DNA of 64,000 nt from Candidatus Accumulibacter phosphatis (GCF_012939955.1 NZ_SPMY01000010.1:39816-103815), one strand, 5' to 3'. Shown: positions 48,968 through 58,420, numbered from the stretch's first letter. Made by a program: numbers and translations. The notes: generated from the sequence alone by a model not told the origin.

Positions 48968-50098
48968 TCAGAGCTTGGCATCGTGCTCGCTCCAGGTCTG
49001 CATGCAGGCTTGCTCCCAGAACTGGCGCCGCGCTGCGGCCAGCGAGAAATGAGCTTCGAGGTGTGCCAGCTGTGCCATGACGAGGTCTGTCCGGGCGCCC
49101 TCTTGCAAGGCCCTGACGGCATGCATGCGGGTGCACAGAGTGTCGGTGTCGCCGAGCGGGAAACGCCACTCGGCGGCAGCGACTACTTCGCGGGCGCCGC
49201 CACAGTCGGTGGCGACGACCGGAATTTCGGCGGCCATGGCCTCCAGCAGCACCATCCCGAAGGGCTCGTGATCCGAGCTCAGGACAAAGCTGTCGAAGGC
49301 ACGGAAGTAGCGGTCCATGCCCGGCACCTGGCCGAGAAAGCGCACGCGGTCGGCGACGCCCAGTTCGGCGGCCAGCGCCTTGAGCGAATCGTCCAGGCGC
49401 CCGTGTCCGGCGATGGCCAGCAGCGGCGCGTCGGCGGATTGCAGGCCGGCGAAGGCGCGGATCAGGGTTGCCTGGTCCTTGTCCGGGTGGAGGCGGCCGA
49501 CATTGCCGAAGACGTAGGCGTGGTGTGGCAGGTCGAGCGCCCGCCGCGCCTCGTCCCGGGGCTGCTGCCGAGCCTGTAGTGCCGCCAGTTCGACGTGGTT
49601 GTACTGCGTCCCTATGCGCTCTGCCGGCCAGCGCGGCAGGCAGGAGCGAAGGTCGTCGCGCACCGCATCGGAGACTCCCAGCAAGGCCAGTCGGGTGGTG
49701 TAGGCACCGGCAAACAGGCGCCGTCCCAGGCGCCGGTAGTCGCCATAGGCGTGATGGACGCCGATGACCGGGATGTCCAGCGCCAGGCAGCAGGCGTAGA
49801 TGGGCTTGAAGCGATGGGCGATGGCCAGCGAGAAACCCTGTGCTTGCTGCAACTGGCGCAGTTTCCAGAGGGCAGCCAGCTTGAGGCCGCGCACCTGCCC
49901 TGAGTCGAAGCCGAGAAAGAGGACCTCGTCGCCGCCGGATCTGCGCACCACCTCGGCGTCGGCTTCGCCGGTGAGGTAGACGGTCGTCATTCGCCAGCCC
50001 CGGTTCACGAACAGCCTGGCCCACTGGCAGGTGACATCCGTGAACGGTGCACCATAGCTGTGGCAAAGCTGCAGCACGCGGCGCGGTTCAGCCGACAT
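48968..50098 (-). CDS. Glycosyltransferase family 4
   Basis: A 376-aa GT-B enzyme. RVLQLCHSYGAPFTDVTCQ opens the acceptor domain, AIAHRFKPIYACC and GVHHAYGDYRRLGRR follow. The donor domain has FGNVGRLHPDKDQATLIRAF, AIAGHGRLDDSLKAL and SDHEPFGMVLLEAMAAEIPVV. It resembles P. aeruginosa-type outer-core transferases by layout and is a paralogue of the GT4 at 46233-47387. It converges with the GT4-GT2-acetyltransferase run and diverges from the Mig-14-like gene. Confidence 0.9.
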   Translation of the reverse strand: MSAEPRRVLQLCHSYGAPFTDVTCQWARLFVNRGWRMTTVYLTGEADAEVVRRSGGDEVLFLGFDSGQVRGLKLAALWKLRQLQQAQGFSLAIAHRFKPIYACCLALDIPVIGVHHAYGDYRRLGRRLFAGAYTTRLALLGVSDAVRDDLRSCLPRWPAERIGTQYNHVELAALQARQQPRDEARRALDLPHHAYVFGNVGRLHPDKDQATLIRAFAGLQSADAPLLAIAGHGRLDDSLKALAAELGVADRVRFLGQVPGMDRYFRAFDSFVLSSDHEPFGMVLLEAMAAEIPVVATDCGGAREVVAAAEWRFPLGDTDTLCTRMHAVRALQEGARTDLVMAQLAHLEAHFSLAAARRQFWEQACMQTWSEHDAKL

Positions 50099-50372
50099 CG
50101 TTGTAGTCCTCCATGTTGATCACGCGCCACTCCTTGCCGCCGAGCTGGGGTGCGCTCCAGGCCGACAAGTATATCGCGCCAGCCATAGCCTGCGCTTATC
50201 GCGAACGCGGGGCATACGGCGTCGTAATTGGTTTATCCTTCCAGCCTTGGCTGTGGTTCGTTTGCACAGTTCAACGACACCCCACCACGAGCATCCGGAG
50301 ATTCCTCCAGGCGCTGCGAACCGCGAGGACTCCGGCTGTCATGACCCGCTTCTGCACACACTCCGCCGGCGC

Positions 50373-51269
50373 ATGTTGAATCGCCTGCGAGTCTGGCGCG
50401 AGCGCGGCTGGACAGCAATCGATGCCGCCGCTTATGCCGCCGCCTGGCAGCGCTGCGGCGGCAGCATGTTCACCCATCCGCTGGTCGTCGAGCGCCTCTC
50501 GGCGCTGGCGGGGATCCCGGTGCGCTACCTCGGTTATTTCTCCGGCGAGGAGTTGCTGGCGGCGATTCCCTGCTGGGGGCGCTACCTCGCGTTGTCGAAG
50601 GAGGTGCTGAAAACACGCGGTCAGCGCGAGCTGTTCGATCTGGGCAATGCCGAAGTGATCTTGCCGATCGACGCGCAGGCCTGTGTGCCGGTACGCCAGC
50701 GCATGCGTTACGTATCCGAGCTCAACGCCGGACGGATCAGCGAACTCAAGGCGCAGCCGGAAGGCTTGGCGCTGGCGCGTGCTCCCGAGGACTACTCGAA
50801 GAAGTTTCGCTACAACCAGCGGCGCGAGCTGCGCCTGCTCGAAGAGGCAGGCGGGCAGGTGCGCCAGATGCTGGACTTCTCGCCGCGCGAGCAGGCCAGC
50901 ATGTATGCCGATCTCTTCCGGCGCCGCTGGGGTTTCGCGGCCAGGGGGCATGCGCATCTGGCTGAAGTGTTCGCGCTGCTGCGCGAATTCATGACCGGGG
51001 CCATCCTTTTTCGCCAAGAGCAGCCCATTGCCGTGCAGATTCTCTATCGCGTCGAAGCTCCGGCGTGGATTTCGCTCGAATACATCAATGGCGGTGTCGA
51101 TCCCGAAACGCGTGACTTCAGTCCCGGAAGCGTGCTCAGTTTCATCAATACGCAGAGCGCCTGGGCAGACGCGCGCGCGCTCGGCAAGCCTTTGCGCTTT
51201 TCCTTTGGTCGTGCTGATCGCGAGTACAAGGATCGCTGGTGCCACCGCGTGCCGGCCTATCGAATTTAG
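50373..51269 (+). CDS. mig-14: Mig-14 family protein (antimicrobial peptide resistance-associated, GNAT-like)
   Basis: A 298-aa protein of the Mig-14 family. HPLVVERLSALAGIPVRYLG, GQRELFDLGNAEVILPI, SKKFRYNQRRELRLLEEAGG, DFSPGSVLSFINTQSAWADA and the end FSFGRADREYKDRWC are the conserved blocks. The fold belongs to FemAB/BioF2-like acetyltransferases. In Salmonella and Pseudomonas mig-14 protects against cationic peptides; the reaction is not known. The ATG at 50373 starts the similarity. It lies 14 bp before the PIG-L deacetylase, the same pairing as PA5003-PA5002 in P. aeruginosa. Confidence 0.8.
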   Translation: MLNRLRVWRERGWTAIDAAAYAAAWQRCGGSMFTHPLVVERLSALAGIPVRYLGYFSGEELLAAIPCWGRYLALSKEVLKTRGQRELFDLGNAEVILPIDAQACVPVRQRMRYVSELNAGRISELKAQPEGLALARAPEDYSKKFRYNQRRELRLLEEAGGQVRQMLDFSPREQASMYADLFRRRWGFAARGHAHLAEVFALLREFMTGAILFRQEQPIAVQILYRVEAPAWISLEYINGGVDPETRDFSPGSVLSFINTQSAWADARALGKPLRFSFGRADREYKDRWCHRVPAYRI

Positions 51270-51283
51270 GAAGCAGCAGGCCC

Positions 51284-52771
51284 ATGACTGCAAGAAAACA
51301 GCAACTGTTGAAGCGCTATCGCCAGCGCAAGCGCCTCTTTCTGCTGGCAGCCCTGATACTCCTCGTCGCCCTTGGTTTCTTCCTTGCCTGGTGGCTGCTG
51401 CCGCTCTTGTCGCTGTGCGCCTGGGTGGCGCACGAAGCCTGGTTTGCCGACCACCTGTTCTATTCGCCGCAGGACGACTACCAATATGCTTTCCCGGCCG
51501 AAACGGCGCAGCAGACCGTCTCGCTGAGTGACGGGCGAGTGCAGTTGAGCGTACCGCTGGCGGCCGGCGAGACACTGCTTCTCGAGCTGCACCTACGCAG
51601 TACCCTGCTCGGTCACTGTCTGGACCCACAGGTCGTCCTCGGCGACGACCGGCAGGATTTTGAGCGCGGCGTCAGAGGGCGGCGCTATCTGAACCTGTCC
51701 GGGCAAGCAGCGGCACTGGCCAGCGGCGAGTTGTCGATCTGCGGCCGCTTCTGCCGCCTGCCGGCGACCGCCACCCTCTACGTGCTGGGCAACCCCGACT
51801 ACGCGCAACGGCGAATGATGCTCATCGCGCCACACGCCGACGACGCCGAGCTGGCGGCTTTTGGCCTCTATAGCCGTGCTGCCGGGGCCGCCCAGACTGG
51901 CCAGGGCCCCGAGCTCAGCATCGTCACCCTGACCCAGGGCGAGATCGAAGCCGACCGCTATCGCTGCCTGGATCTGGAAGCGGCTGCCGCGGCGCGCCTG
52001 AAAGGGCGCTTGCGGACCTGGGACAGCCTGGCCGTGCCCCTCTGGGGAGGTGTCCCGCAGAGCCGATGCGTGCAGTTGGGCTACTACTGCCTGCAACTGC
52101 CGGCGATGCTTTCCGAACCCGAGCGCGCGTGGGCTTCACGCGAGTCGGCTGAAGCCGATGTGCGCTCGGCGCGAGCGCATAATCCGTTTCCTCTGCCGGC
52201 CGATGCCGACGGCCTGCCGTGCGGGAAAAATCTGCTGGCCGATCTGGTTGCCCTGCTCGAGCACTTCCGCCCCGAAGTCGTCGTCATGCCGCACCCCGAG
52301 CTGGATCCGCACGCCGACCACGTGGCCGGCGCGCAGGCGCTGCTGCTGGCGGTCGAGCGCTCGTCCTGGAAGCCCGCAACCAGCCTCCTCTACGCCAATC
52401 ACCTGCACGACAACGACCGCTGGCCAATGGGTCCGGCGGGGCAGGGCGTCGCCCTGCCGCCAGTGCTGTCGCCGCTACCGCCCGATGCCCTGTGGAGCCC
52501 CTGCCTGAGCGCCGCCACGCAACTCGACAAGGCCATGGCACTGGCCATGCAGCACGACCTGCAAGGATCGCTACCGTTCAAGAAACGCTTGCGGCGCGCG
52601 ATCCAGAAACTGCTCGCCGCTCGTCAATGGCCGGCCAGCGGTGAGAACGAGTTCTTTCGCAAGGCCGTTCGTCGCCATGAGCTGTTCTGGGTTCGCCCCT
52701 TCGATCAGCGGCGCCCGGCGGGCCGTGATCGTCTGGGCGTCGCTGACAGTCCACCGGCAGCCAGCGTATAA
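51284..52771 (+). CDS. PIG-L family deacetylase, DnpA-like
   Basis: A 495-aa protein with an N-terminal membrane segment (LFLLAALILLVALGFFLAWW) followed by an envelope domain. A zinc-dependent PIG-L N-acetylglucosaminyl deacetylase domain follows: the metal/catalytic motif APHADDAELAAFG is near residue 180, TLTQGE further on, and the third ligand is in MPHPELDPHADHV. It would deacetylate a GlcNAc-type residue of LPS core or a related glycan. Pairing with mig-14 recalls DnpA (PA5002), linked to drug tolerance in P. aeruginosa. The ATG at 51284 was chosen. Confidence 0.85.
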   Translation: MTARKQQLLKRYRQRKRLFLLAALILLVALGFFLAWWLLPLLSLCAWVAHEAWFADHLFYSPQDDYQYAFPAETAQQTVSLSDGRVQLSVPLAAGETLLLELHLRSTLLGHCLDPQVVLGDDRQDFERGVRGRRYLNLSGQAAALASGELSICGRFCRLPATATLYVLGNPDYAQRRMMLIAPHADDAELAAFGLYSRAAGAAQTGQGPELSIVTLTQGEIEADRYRCLDLEAAAAARLKGRLRTWDSLAVPLWGGVPQSRCVQLGYYCLQLPAMLSEPERAWASRESAEADVRSARAHNPFPLPADADGLPCGKNLLADLVALLEHFRPEVVVMPHPELDPHADHVAGAQALLLAVERSSWKPATSLLYANHLHDNDRWPMGPAGQGVALPPVLSPLPPDALWSPCLSAATQLDKAMALAMQHDLQGSLPFKKRLRRAIQKLLAARQWPASGENEFFRKAVRRHELFWVRPFDQRRPAGRDRLGVADSPPAASV

Positions 52772-52987
52772 TCCCTGACTTGACGATGTCGCTGATTAAG
52801 GCGATTTCTGTCAAACAACCTACCATCTTGCTTGTCTTTTCGCCCGTCTTCTGTGTTGCGACAACAGTTACATAGTTCGACTATGCGCCTGGTGTCGCGC
52901 CTTGAAGCCGACCGAAAATCCGGCGCAATCTGGTACGTTCTTTTCCGGCAATCGCCTAAAGCTGTTTTTTCATGGGGAGTAGGCCAG

Positions 52988-53185
52988 ATGGCCTTGTACG
53001 AATCCGAGCACACCAAGTTTATGCGCGAGATGCTGGCCCAGCACCCGGAGTGGCTTGAAGACCAAAGCCGTGGTCGGGCGATTTTCTGGGACAAGAAGAC
53101 CGATCTCGACGAGCAGCGAGCCTACCGGGAAGCCAGCGAGCCGCCTCGCCCCTATCCCTACGACGTCAATTTCGAACAGCAGTAG
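52988..53185 (+). CDS. DUF3460 family protein
   Basis: A 65-aa soluble protein matching the betaproteobacterial DUF3460 family: YESEHTKFMREMLAQHPEWL, then RGRAIFWDK and the polar C-terminus YPYDVNFEQQ. Function is unknown. The ATG at 52988 has a GGGGAG site; a longer frame upstream lacks similarity. A strong shared terminator follows. Confidence 0.9.
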   Translation: MALYESEHTKFMREMLAQHPEWLEDQSRGRAIFWDKKTDLDEQRAYREASEPPRPYPYDVNFEQQ

Positions 53186-53205
53186 GCCGCTTCTTCAGGG
53201 AGTTT

Positions 53206-53254
53206 GCGGCAAAAAGCGACCAGGCCCGCACAGGGTCTGGTCGCTTTTTGCCGC
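53206..53254. terminator. Long bidirectional terminator
   Basis: Two 22-base arms (gcggcaaaaagcgaccaggc... and its complement) pair with one mismatch around a five-base loop. A-tract and T-tract lie inside the stem on both sides, so it can stop transcription of DUF3460 from the left and of patZ from the right. Confidence 0.85.
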
Positions 53255-53319
53255 TGCTCCGACTTGAACGGTGGGGCCAAGACGGCACCCGGCCCGCTAA
53301 CCGCGAAGCGGACAGGCCT

Positions 53320-56010
53320 TTAAGTGTTAAGGGGCTTGATGACGCGCTTGACTGCCGGGTCGTCGGGGTGTGGGTGAATCGTGAAACCGAGCTTGGTCAT
53401 CAGACTGAACATCTTGGTGTTCATCGACAGCACGTCGCCGACGACCGTCCGGTAGCCTTTGGCGCGCGCGCAGGCGATTAGCGCGCTCATCAGCTTGCGG
53501 CCGACGCCGTGCTTTTGCCAGTCATCGGCGACGGCCAGGGCAAACTCGACCGATTCGCCGTCCGGGTTGGTCACGTAGCGGGCGACGGCGATCTGCACTT
53601 CCTTGCCTTCACCGTCGAGGATTGTCGCGATCAAGGCCATTTCGCGGTCGTAGTCGATCTGCGTGAAGCGTACCAGCATGGTCTGCGTCAACTCGCGGAT
53701 GGTGTCCATGAAACGGTAGTACTTGCTTTCCTCGGACATCGAGATGACGAACTGCTTTTCGCGCTCGGCGTCTTCCGGGCGGATCGGGCGGATGGTGACC
53801 ATGCGGCCATCGGGCAATTCCCAGTCCTGGATCAGATGCACCGGGTAGGGGTGGATCGCCATATGCGAATAGCGGTCGCCCGATGGCGCCGCGTAGTCGA
53901 TCACGATGCGCGCGTCGGCGGCGATGGCGCCGTTCTCGTCGACGATCAGCGGGTTGAGGTCGAGTTCCTGCAATGACGGCAGCTCGCAGATCATTTGCGA
54001 GACGTGCAGCAGGACGTCTTCCAGGGCTTCGAGGTTGACCGGCGGCATGTTGCGGAACTCGTCGAGCAGTTTCGACACCCGCGTCGACGCAATCAGGTCA
54101 CGCGCCAGGAAGCGGTTGAGCGGTGGCAGGGCGACTGCCCGGTCGCTGAAAACCTCGACCTCGGTGCCGCCGGCGCCGAAAGTGATGATCGGACCAAAAA
54201 TCGGATCGCGCGACACGCCGATCATCAGCTCGCGACCGTGCGGGCGCGCCAGATAGGGTTCGATCGAGACGCCATTGACGCGCGCCGTCGGGTGCCGTTT
54301 CTTGATCGTTTCGATGATGTCGTGATAGGCGTTGCGAACGGCCGGCGCATTGGTGATGTTCAGCCGCACGCCGCCGATTTCGCTCTTGTGGACGATGTCC
54401 GGCGAATCGATCTTCATGGCAATCGGGAAACCGATCTGTTCGGCCAGCAGCAGCGATTCGGTTGGCGTGTGCGCGACCATGGTCTGCGCGACCGGAATGC
54501 GGAAGGCGCGCAGGATCGCCTTCGATTCCATTTCCGAGAGAATCTTGCGGCGTTCGTGCAGTACCGCGTCGATCAACATCTTGGAACCTTCGGTTTCCGG
54601 GCGCGCGTCCTTGGACAAGGGCGCCGGGGTCTGCAAGAGGAGCTTCTGGTTCCAGTAGTAGGTCGAGATATGGTAGTAGAGCTCGACAGCGGTTTCCGGC
54701 ATGCGAAAAGACGGGATACCGGCTTCTTCGAGCATGGCGCGTGATTCCCCGACCTGCTCCTCGCCCATCCAGCAGGTGAGAATCGGCTTGGCGGTCAGCA
54801 GGTCGACTTCGATGACGGCTTTGGCGACTGCCATCGGGTCAGTCATTGCCTGCGGTGACAGCATCACCAGAACACCGTCGACTTCGCTGTCCTCGGCAAC
54901 GGCGAGAATCGCGTCGTGATAACGCTTGGCGGTCGCATCGCCTTCGATGTCCACCGGATTGCGTTGCGACCAGGTCGCCGGCATTTTCGCGTTGAGCACC
55001 TGCATGGTGCTTGGTGACAACTCGGCAAGCGGGATATCGAGGTCGCCGGCACGGTCGGCAGCCATGGCTCCGGGTCCGCCACCGTTGGTGATGATCGCCA
55101 GGCGCTTTCCTTGCGGACGGAATTTCGAGGCCAGCGCCTTGGCGGCGTAGAACAGCTGCCCGATGTTCTTCACCCGCACCACGCCGGCACGGCGCACGGC
55201 GGCATCGAAAACGATATCCGAGCCGGCGGCCATGCCGGAATGCGTTTCGACGGCTGCCAGTCCGCCAGCGTGGCGACCGGCCTTGAGCAGGACAATCGGC
55301 TTGACGCGCGCCGCCGAGCGCAGCGCGCTCATGAAGCGGCGGGCGTCGCGAATGCCTTCGACGTAGAGCAGGATGTAATGGCTGCGGTTGTCATAGATCA
55401 GGTAGTCGAGGATCTCCCCGAAATCGACGTCGGCGGTGCCCCCCAGCGAGATGACGCTGGAAAAGCCGATGCGGTTGCTGGAGGCCCAGTCGAGAACGGC
55501 CGAGCAGATGGCGCCCGACTGCGCAACCAGCGCCAGATTGCCGACGTGCGCGTGCACGCTGGCAAAAGTGGCATTCAGGCCAAGGTCCGGACGAATGATC
55601 CCCAGGCAGTTCGGGCCGAGCAGGCGGACTCCGTAGCTGCGGGCGATCTCCATCATCTTGCGTTCGAGCGCAGCCCCCGAGTGCCCTGCCTCGGCAAAGC
55701 CGGACGAGATGACGATGGCGTTCTTGACGCCGCTGCGGCCGCATTGCTCGACGATTCTCGGCACCGTCTGCGGTCGGGTGACGATGACCGCGAGCTCGAC
55801 ACGGGCGCTGATCTCTTCGATGGACCTGTACGCAGGCACGCCCTGGACCGTGTCGTGCTTCGTGTTGATCGGATACAGACGACCTTTGTAGCCAGAATCG
55901 AGGATGTTCTTGAAGAGCACGTTGCCGACCGAGTTCGCTCGGTCGGAGGCGCCGATTACCGCGACAGATTTCGGTTCAAACAGCGTAGTGAGGTAGTGAT
56001 GTTCTAGCAT
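53320..56010 (-). CDS. patZ: Bifunctional acyl-CoA synthetase (ADP-forming type) / GNAT protein acetyltransferase
   Basis: An 896-aa protein. Residues 1-130 are the CoA-binding domain (FEPKSVAVIGASDRANSVG, GRLYPINTKHDTVQGVPAY). A succinyl-CoA-ligase-like domain follows, with VETHSGMAAGSDIVFDAA, which contains the phospho-His position. Then an ATP-grasp domain (IGFPIAMKIDSPDIVHKSE to GPIITFGAGG) and a C-terminal GNAT domain (VTIRPIRPEDAEREKQFV, VGRKLMSALIACARAKGY). The layout is that of Pat/YfiQ enzymes that acetylate lysines, including that of acetyl-CoA synthetase. Whether the ligase part is active is not known. Confidence 0.93.
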   Translation of the reverse strand: MLEHHYLTTLFEPKSVAVIGASDRANSVGNVLFKNILDSGYKGRLYPINTKHDTVQGVPAYRSIEEISARVELAVIVTRPQTVPRIVEQCGRSGVKNAIVISSGFAEAGHSGAALERKMMEIARSYGVRLLGPNCLGIIRPDLGLNATFASVHAHVGNLALVAQSGAICSAVLDWASSNRIGFSSVISLGGTADVDFGEILDYLIYDNRSHYILLYVEGIRDARRFMSALRSAARVKPIVLLKAGRHAGGLAAVETHSGMAAGSDIVFDAAVRRAGVVRVKNIGQLFYAAKALASKFRPQGKRLAIITNGGGPGAMAADRAGDLDIPLAELSPSTMQVLNAKMPATWSQRNPVDIEGDATAKRYHDAILAVAEDSEVDGVLVMLSPQAMTDPMAVAKAVIEVDLLTAKPILTCWMGEEQVGESRAMLEEAGIPSFRMPETAVELYYHISTYYWNQKLLLQTPAPLSKDARPETEGSKMLIDAVLHERRKILSEMESKAILRAFRIPVAQTMVAHTPTESLLLAEQIGFPIAMKIDSPDIVHKSEIGGVRLNITNAPAVRNAYHDIIETIKKRHPTARVNGVSIEPYLARPHGRELMIGVSRDPIFGPIITFGAGGTEVEVFSDRAVALPPLNRFLARDLIASTRVSKLLDEFRNMPPVNLEALEDVLLHVSQMICELPSLQELDLNPLIVDENGAIAADARIVIDYAAPSGDRYSHMAIHPYPVHLIQDWELPDGRMVTIRPIRPEDAEREKQFVISMSEESKYYRFMDTIRELTQTMLVRFTQIDYDREMALIATILDGEGKEVQIAVARYVTNPDGESVEFALAVADDWQKHGVGRKLMSALIACARAKGYRTVVGDVLSMNTKMFSLMTKLGFTIHPHPDDPAVKRVIKPLNT

Positions 56011-56220
56011 TGGGGACTTTCACCTCGTGTTTGTGAGGCGCGGTACAGGTTGATGTTGCACCGCATCAATTTACCACAGATGGCCCGTCGAGTCTCGAAA
56101 TATGGCGGTCGCCCTGACCCCCAGCTGCGACATTTGTCACCCCTCGAGCATGCAGGGGAGCACCGCTACGCCCCCGAGTCGTGTTGTTTGCGGCTGCTTC
56201 CCAGTGCCCAGGAATTCGGC
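56011..56220. other. Intergenic region upstream of patZ
   Basis: About 210 bp between the patZ start and the osmC stop. It should hold the patZ promoter. I see no clear hexamers or small gene. Confidence 0.4.
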
Positions 56221-56670
56221 CTAGGCGGCGTTTGCTGCTGCCGCGCAAAGATCGCTGAGCCGACTGTCGATGCGTGTGTCGGATTGCAGGGTACGGTGCA
56301 TTGGGCACTTGTTGGCGATGGCCAGCAGGCGCTGCCGTTGCTCCGCTGTCAGCTCGCCTTCCAGGGTGATCACGCGGGCAATGCGATCGACCGTGCCGCG
56401 GCCATTGTCAAGGTCGAGCTTGTCGTGTATCAGCGCGACGCTGACCCCGGTCAGCGGCCAACTCTTGTGTTGGGCATACATGCGCAGAGTGATCGAGGTG
56501 CAGGCGCCAAGGCCGGCGAGCAGGAAATCCATGGGTTCAGGGCCCGCGTCTTCGCCGCCCATGGCCAGAGGTTCATCGGCAATCAGCGTGTGCCTGCCGA
56601 GGCGAACTGTCTGTTGGTAGGGTCCCCGACCGTTTTCGCTAACGACCACGGGCGCTTTTTCTTGTGCCAT
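56221..56670 (-). CDS. OsmC family protein
   Basis: A 149-aa OsmC/Ohr-fold protein. The two redox cysteines are in LAGLGACTSITLRMYA and IANKCPMHRTLQ, and a conserved Glu is in GEDAGPEPMDFLL. These proteins reduce organic or inorganic peroxides. The ATG at 56670 has a CGGAGAG site; the open frame extends upstream without similarity. It is divergent from the methyltransferase gene. Confidence 0.9.
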   Translation of the reverse strand: MAQEKAPVVVSENGRGPYQQTVRLGRHTLIADEPLAMGGEDAGPEPMDFLLAGLGACTSITLRMYAQHKSWPLTGVSVALIHDKLDLDNGRGTVDRIARVITLEGELTAEQRQRLLAIANKCPMHRTLQSDTRIDSRLSDLCAAAANAA

Positions 56671-56720
56671 GCTGTGCTCTCCGAAAAGGTTGGCTAATGA
56701 TAAAGGAAGGAAGACCGCAC

Positions 56721-57284
56721 ATGGCAGCTTCTCCCGATGAATCGCCGCCATCTCCTCAATTCCACTCATCGCCCTGGATACGCCGTTTTGCGCGCCTGAT
56801 CCCCGAGCATGGCGAGGTGCTTGATCTGGCCTGTGGGACTGGCCGCCATGCGCGTTTGCTGGCGGGGCTTGCTTACCAGGTCGAGGCGGTCGATCGCAGT
56901 CCCCTGGCGCTTGCGTCGCTGCAGGGCATCGCGCGGGTGACGCCGCGCCAGGCTGACCTGGAAGGCGGCAGTTGGCCATACCATGGCCGCCTGTTCGCGG
57001 GGATCGTGGTCACCAATTACCTCTATCGCCCGCGCATCGAAGAACTCCTGGCCTGCCTCGCCGAACCGGGGGTCCTGCTCTACGAAACCTTCATGGTCGG
57101 CAATGAGCGCTACGGCAAACCGTCGAATCCGGACTTTCTGCTGCGCTCGCAGGAGATGCTTGGCTGGGTGCGCGAGCGCGGCTGGCAGGTGGCGGCTTTC
57201 GAGGAAGGTCAGGTCGATGCGCCGAAGCCGGCAATGGTGCAACGCTTGTGCGGCACGCGAGGGGCGATTGCGGCTCGGCTCTGA
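56721..57284 (+). CDS. Class I SAM-dependent methyltransferase
   Basis: A 187-aa methyltransferase with motif I VLDLACGTGRHARLLAGL and the acidic post-I segment VEAVDRSPLAL. TNYLYRPRIEELLACLAEPG and LLYETFMVGNERYGKPSNPDFLL are the conserved later blocks seen in TehB-like and UbiE-like proteins. The substrate is unknown. The ATG at 56721 follows GGAAGGAAG; an ATG at 56697 is less favoured. It converges with mnmH. Confidence 0.85.
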   Translation: MAASPDESPPSPQFHSSPWIRRFARLIPEHGEVLDLACGTGRHARLLAGLAYQVEAVDRSPLALASLQGIARVTPRQADLEGGSWPYHGRLFAGIVVTNYLYRPRIEELLACLAEPGVLLYETFMVGNERYGKPSNPDFLLRSQEMLGWVRERGWQVAAFEEGQVDAPKPAMVQRLCGTRGAIAARL

Positions 57285-57324
57285 CGGCGACTCCCACTGC
57301 TGATCCGACTATTCGACTCCGCAA

Positions 57325-58377
57325 CTATCCGCCGCAAATTTTCAGTGCCAGGGCTTCGACGCCGACCGGGGTCAGGTCGTCGCTGGTGAAGCGTGCGGGC
57401 GCTGCGAATCCGCCGTAGTTTCGCGTTTGCGAGCGACTGTAGAGCGGGTCGTAGTGCAGTTCGAGCAGTTCGCTGACCAGTTCTCGCCACTGCGCGTCGC
57501 GCACGTAGTCCTGCCAGCGCAGGAGGGTTTCCGCGCTCTGCAGGGTGCGCAAGGGATGCAGGCAGGCGTTCAGTCGTGCCGGGGCAAGCAGGAAATAATC
57601 GTAGTCGCGCAAGAGAAAATCGACCCGCGCGGCGAAAGACGCTTCGATAGTGAAGCATTCGCCGCCGCGCATCGTTTCGATCAGTGCGGCCGGCACTTGC
57701 AGCGAACCGATCTTGCGGCTTTCGGCTTCGACATAGATCGGGCGATTCGAGTCCAGTGCGCGCAGCGCGGTCAGCAATTGCGACTCGAACATTTTCTGTG
57801 ACGGTTGCGCCGAGTCGGGCAGGACGCCCAGCACCGAACCCTTGTGGCAGGCCAGTTCCTCGAGATCGAGGACTTGCTCGCCGCGCCGGCCAATGGCCTG
57901 CAGAATGCGGCTCTTGGCGCTGCCAGTGGCGCCGCAGAGGACCTTGAACTGCAGTTTTCGCGGCAGCTCGGCGAGGTCTTCGACGACCAGGCGGCGATAG
58001 GCCTTGTAGCCGCCTTCCAACTGTAGCGCGTCCCAGCCGACACGCCGGAAAACGTAGGTCATGGCGCCGCTGCGCTGGCCACCACGCCAGCAGACGATCA
58101 GCGGGCGCCAGCTCTTCGCGCAGTCAAAGAACTGTGCCTGCAGATGCTTGGCAATGTTGGTGGACACGTAGGCGGCGCCAAGCTTTTTGGCCGCGAAGGG
58201 CGACACCTGTTTGTAGAGCGTACCGACTTCGATACGTTGCTGGTTGTCGAGTACCGGACAGTTGATCGAGCCCGGGATGTGGTCCTCGGCAAACTCGCCG
58301 GGCGAGCGAACGTCGATGACCTGGTCAAAGGTAGACAGTTCGCTGAGTTGTTCGAGGGTCGCGATATCGCGTTTCAT
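57325..58377 (-). CDS. mnmH: tRNA 2-selenouridine synthase
   Basis: A 350-aa enzyme that geranylates and selenates 2-thiouridine at tRNA wobble position 34. The N-terminal rhodanese domain has IDVRSPGEFAEDHIPGSINC and the catalytic Cys in VCWRGGQRSGAM. The C-terminal P-loop domain has GATGSAKSRIL. The middle LEGGYKAYRR is a family signature. Its persulfide or selenophosphate partner SelD is not in the window. Selenium use by the host is therefore inferred, not shown. Confidence 0.94.
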   Translation of the reverse strand: MKRDIATLEQLSELSTFDQVIDVRSPGEFAEDHIPGSINCPVLDNQQRIEVGTLYKQVSPFAAKKLGAAYVSTNIAKHLQAQFFDCAKSWRPLIVCWRGGQRSGAMTYVFRRVGWDALQLEGGYKAYRRLVVEDLAELPRKLQFKVLCGATGSAKSRILQAIGRRGEQVLDLEELACHKGSVLGVLPDSAQPSQKMFESQLLTALRALDSNRPIYVEAESRKIGSLQVPAALIETMRGGECFTIEASFAARVDFLLRDYDYFLLAPARLNACLHPLRTLQSAETLLRWQDYVRDAQWRELVSELLELHYDPLYSRSQTRNYGGFAAPARFTSDDLTPVGVEALALKICGG

Positions 58378-58420
58378 ACGGCTGCCTGCATGCTCGGCAA
58401 GTTCCTTGGTTGGCAGCCTG

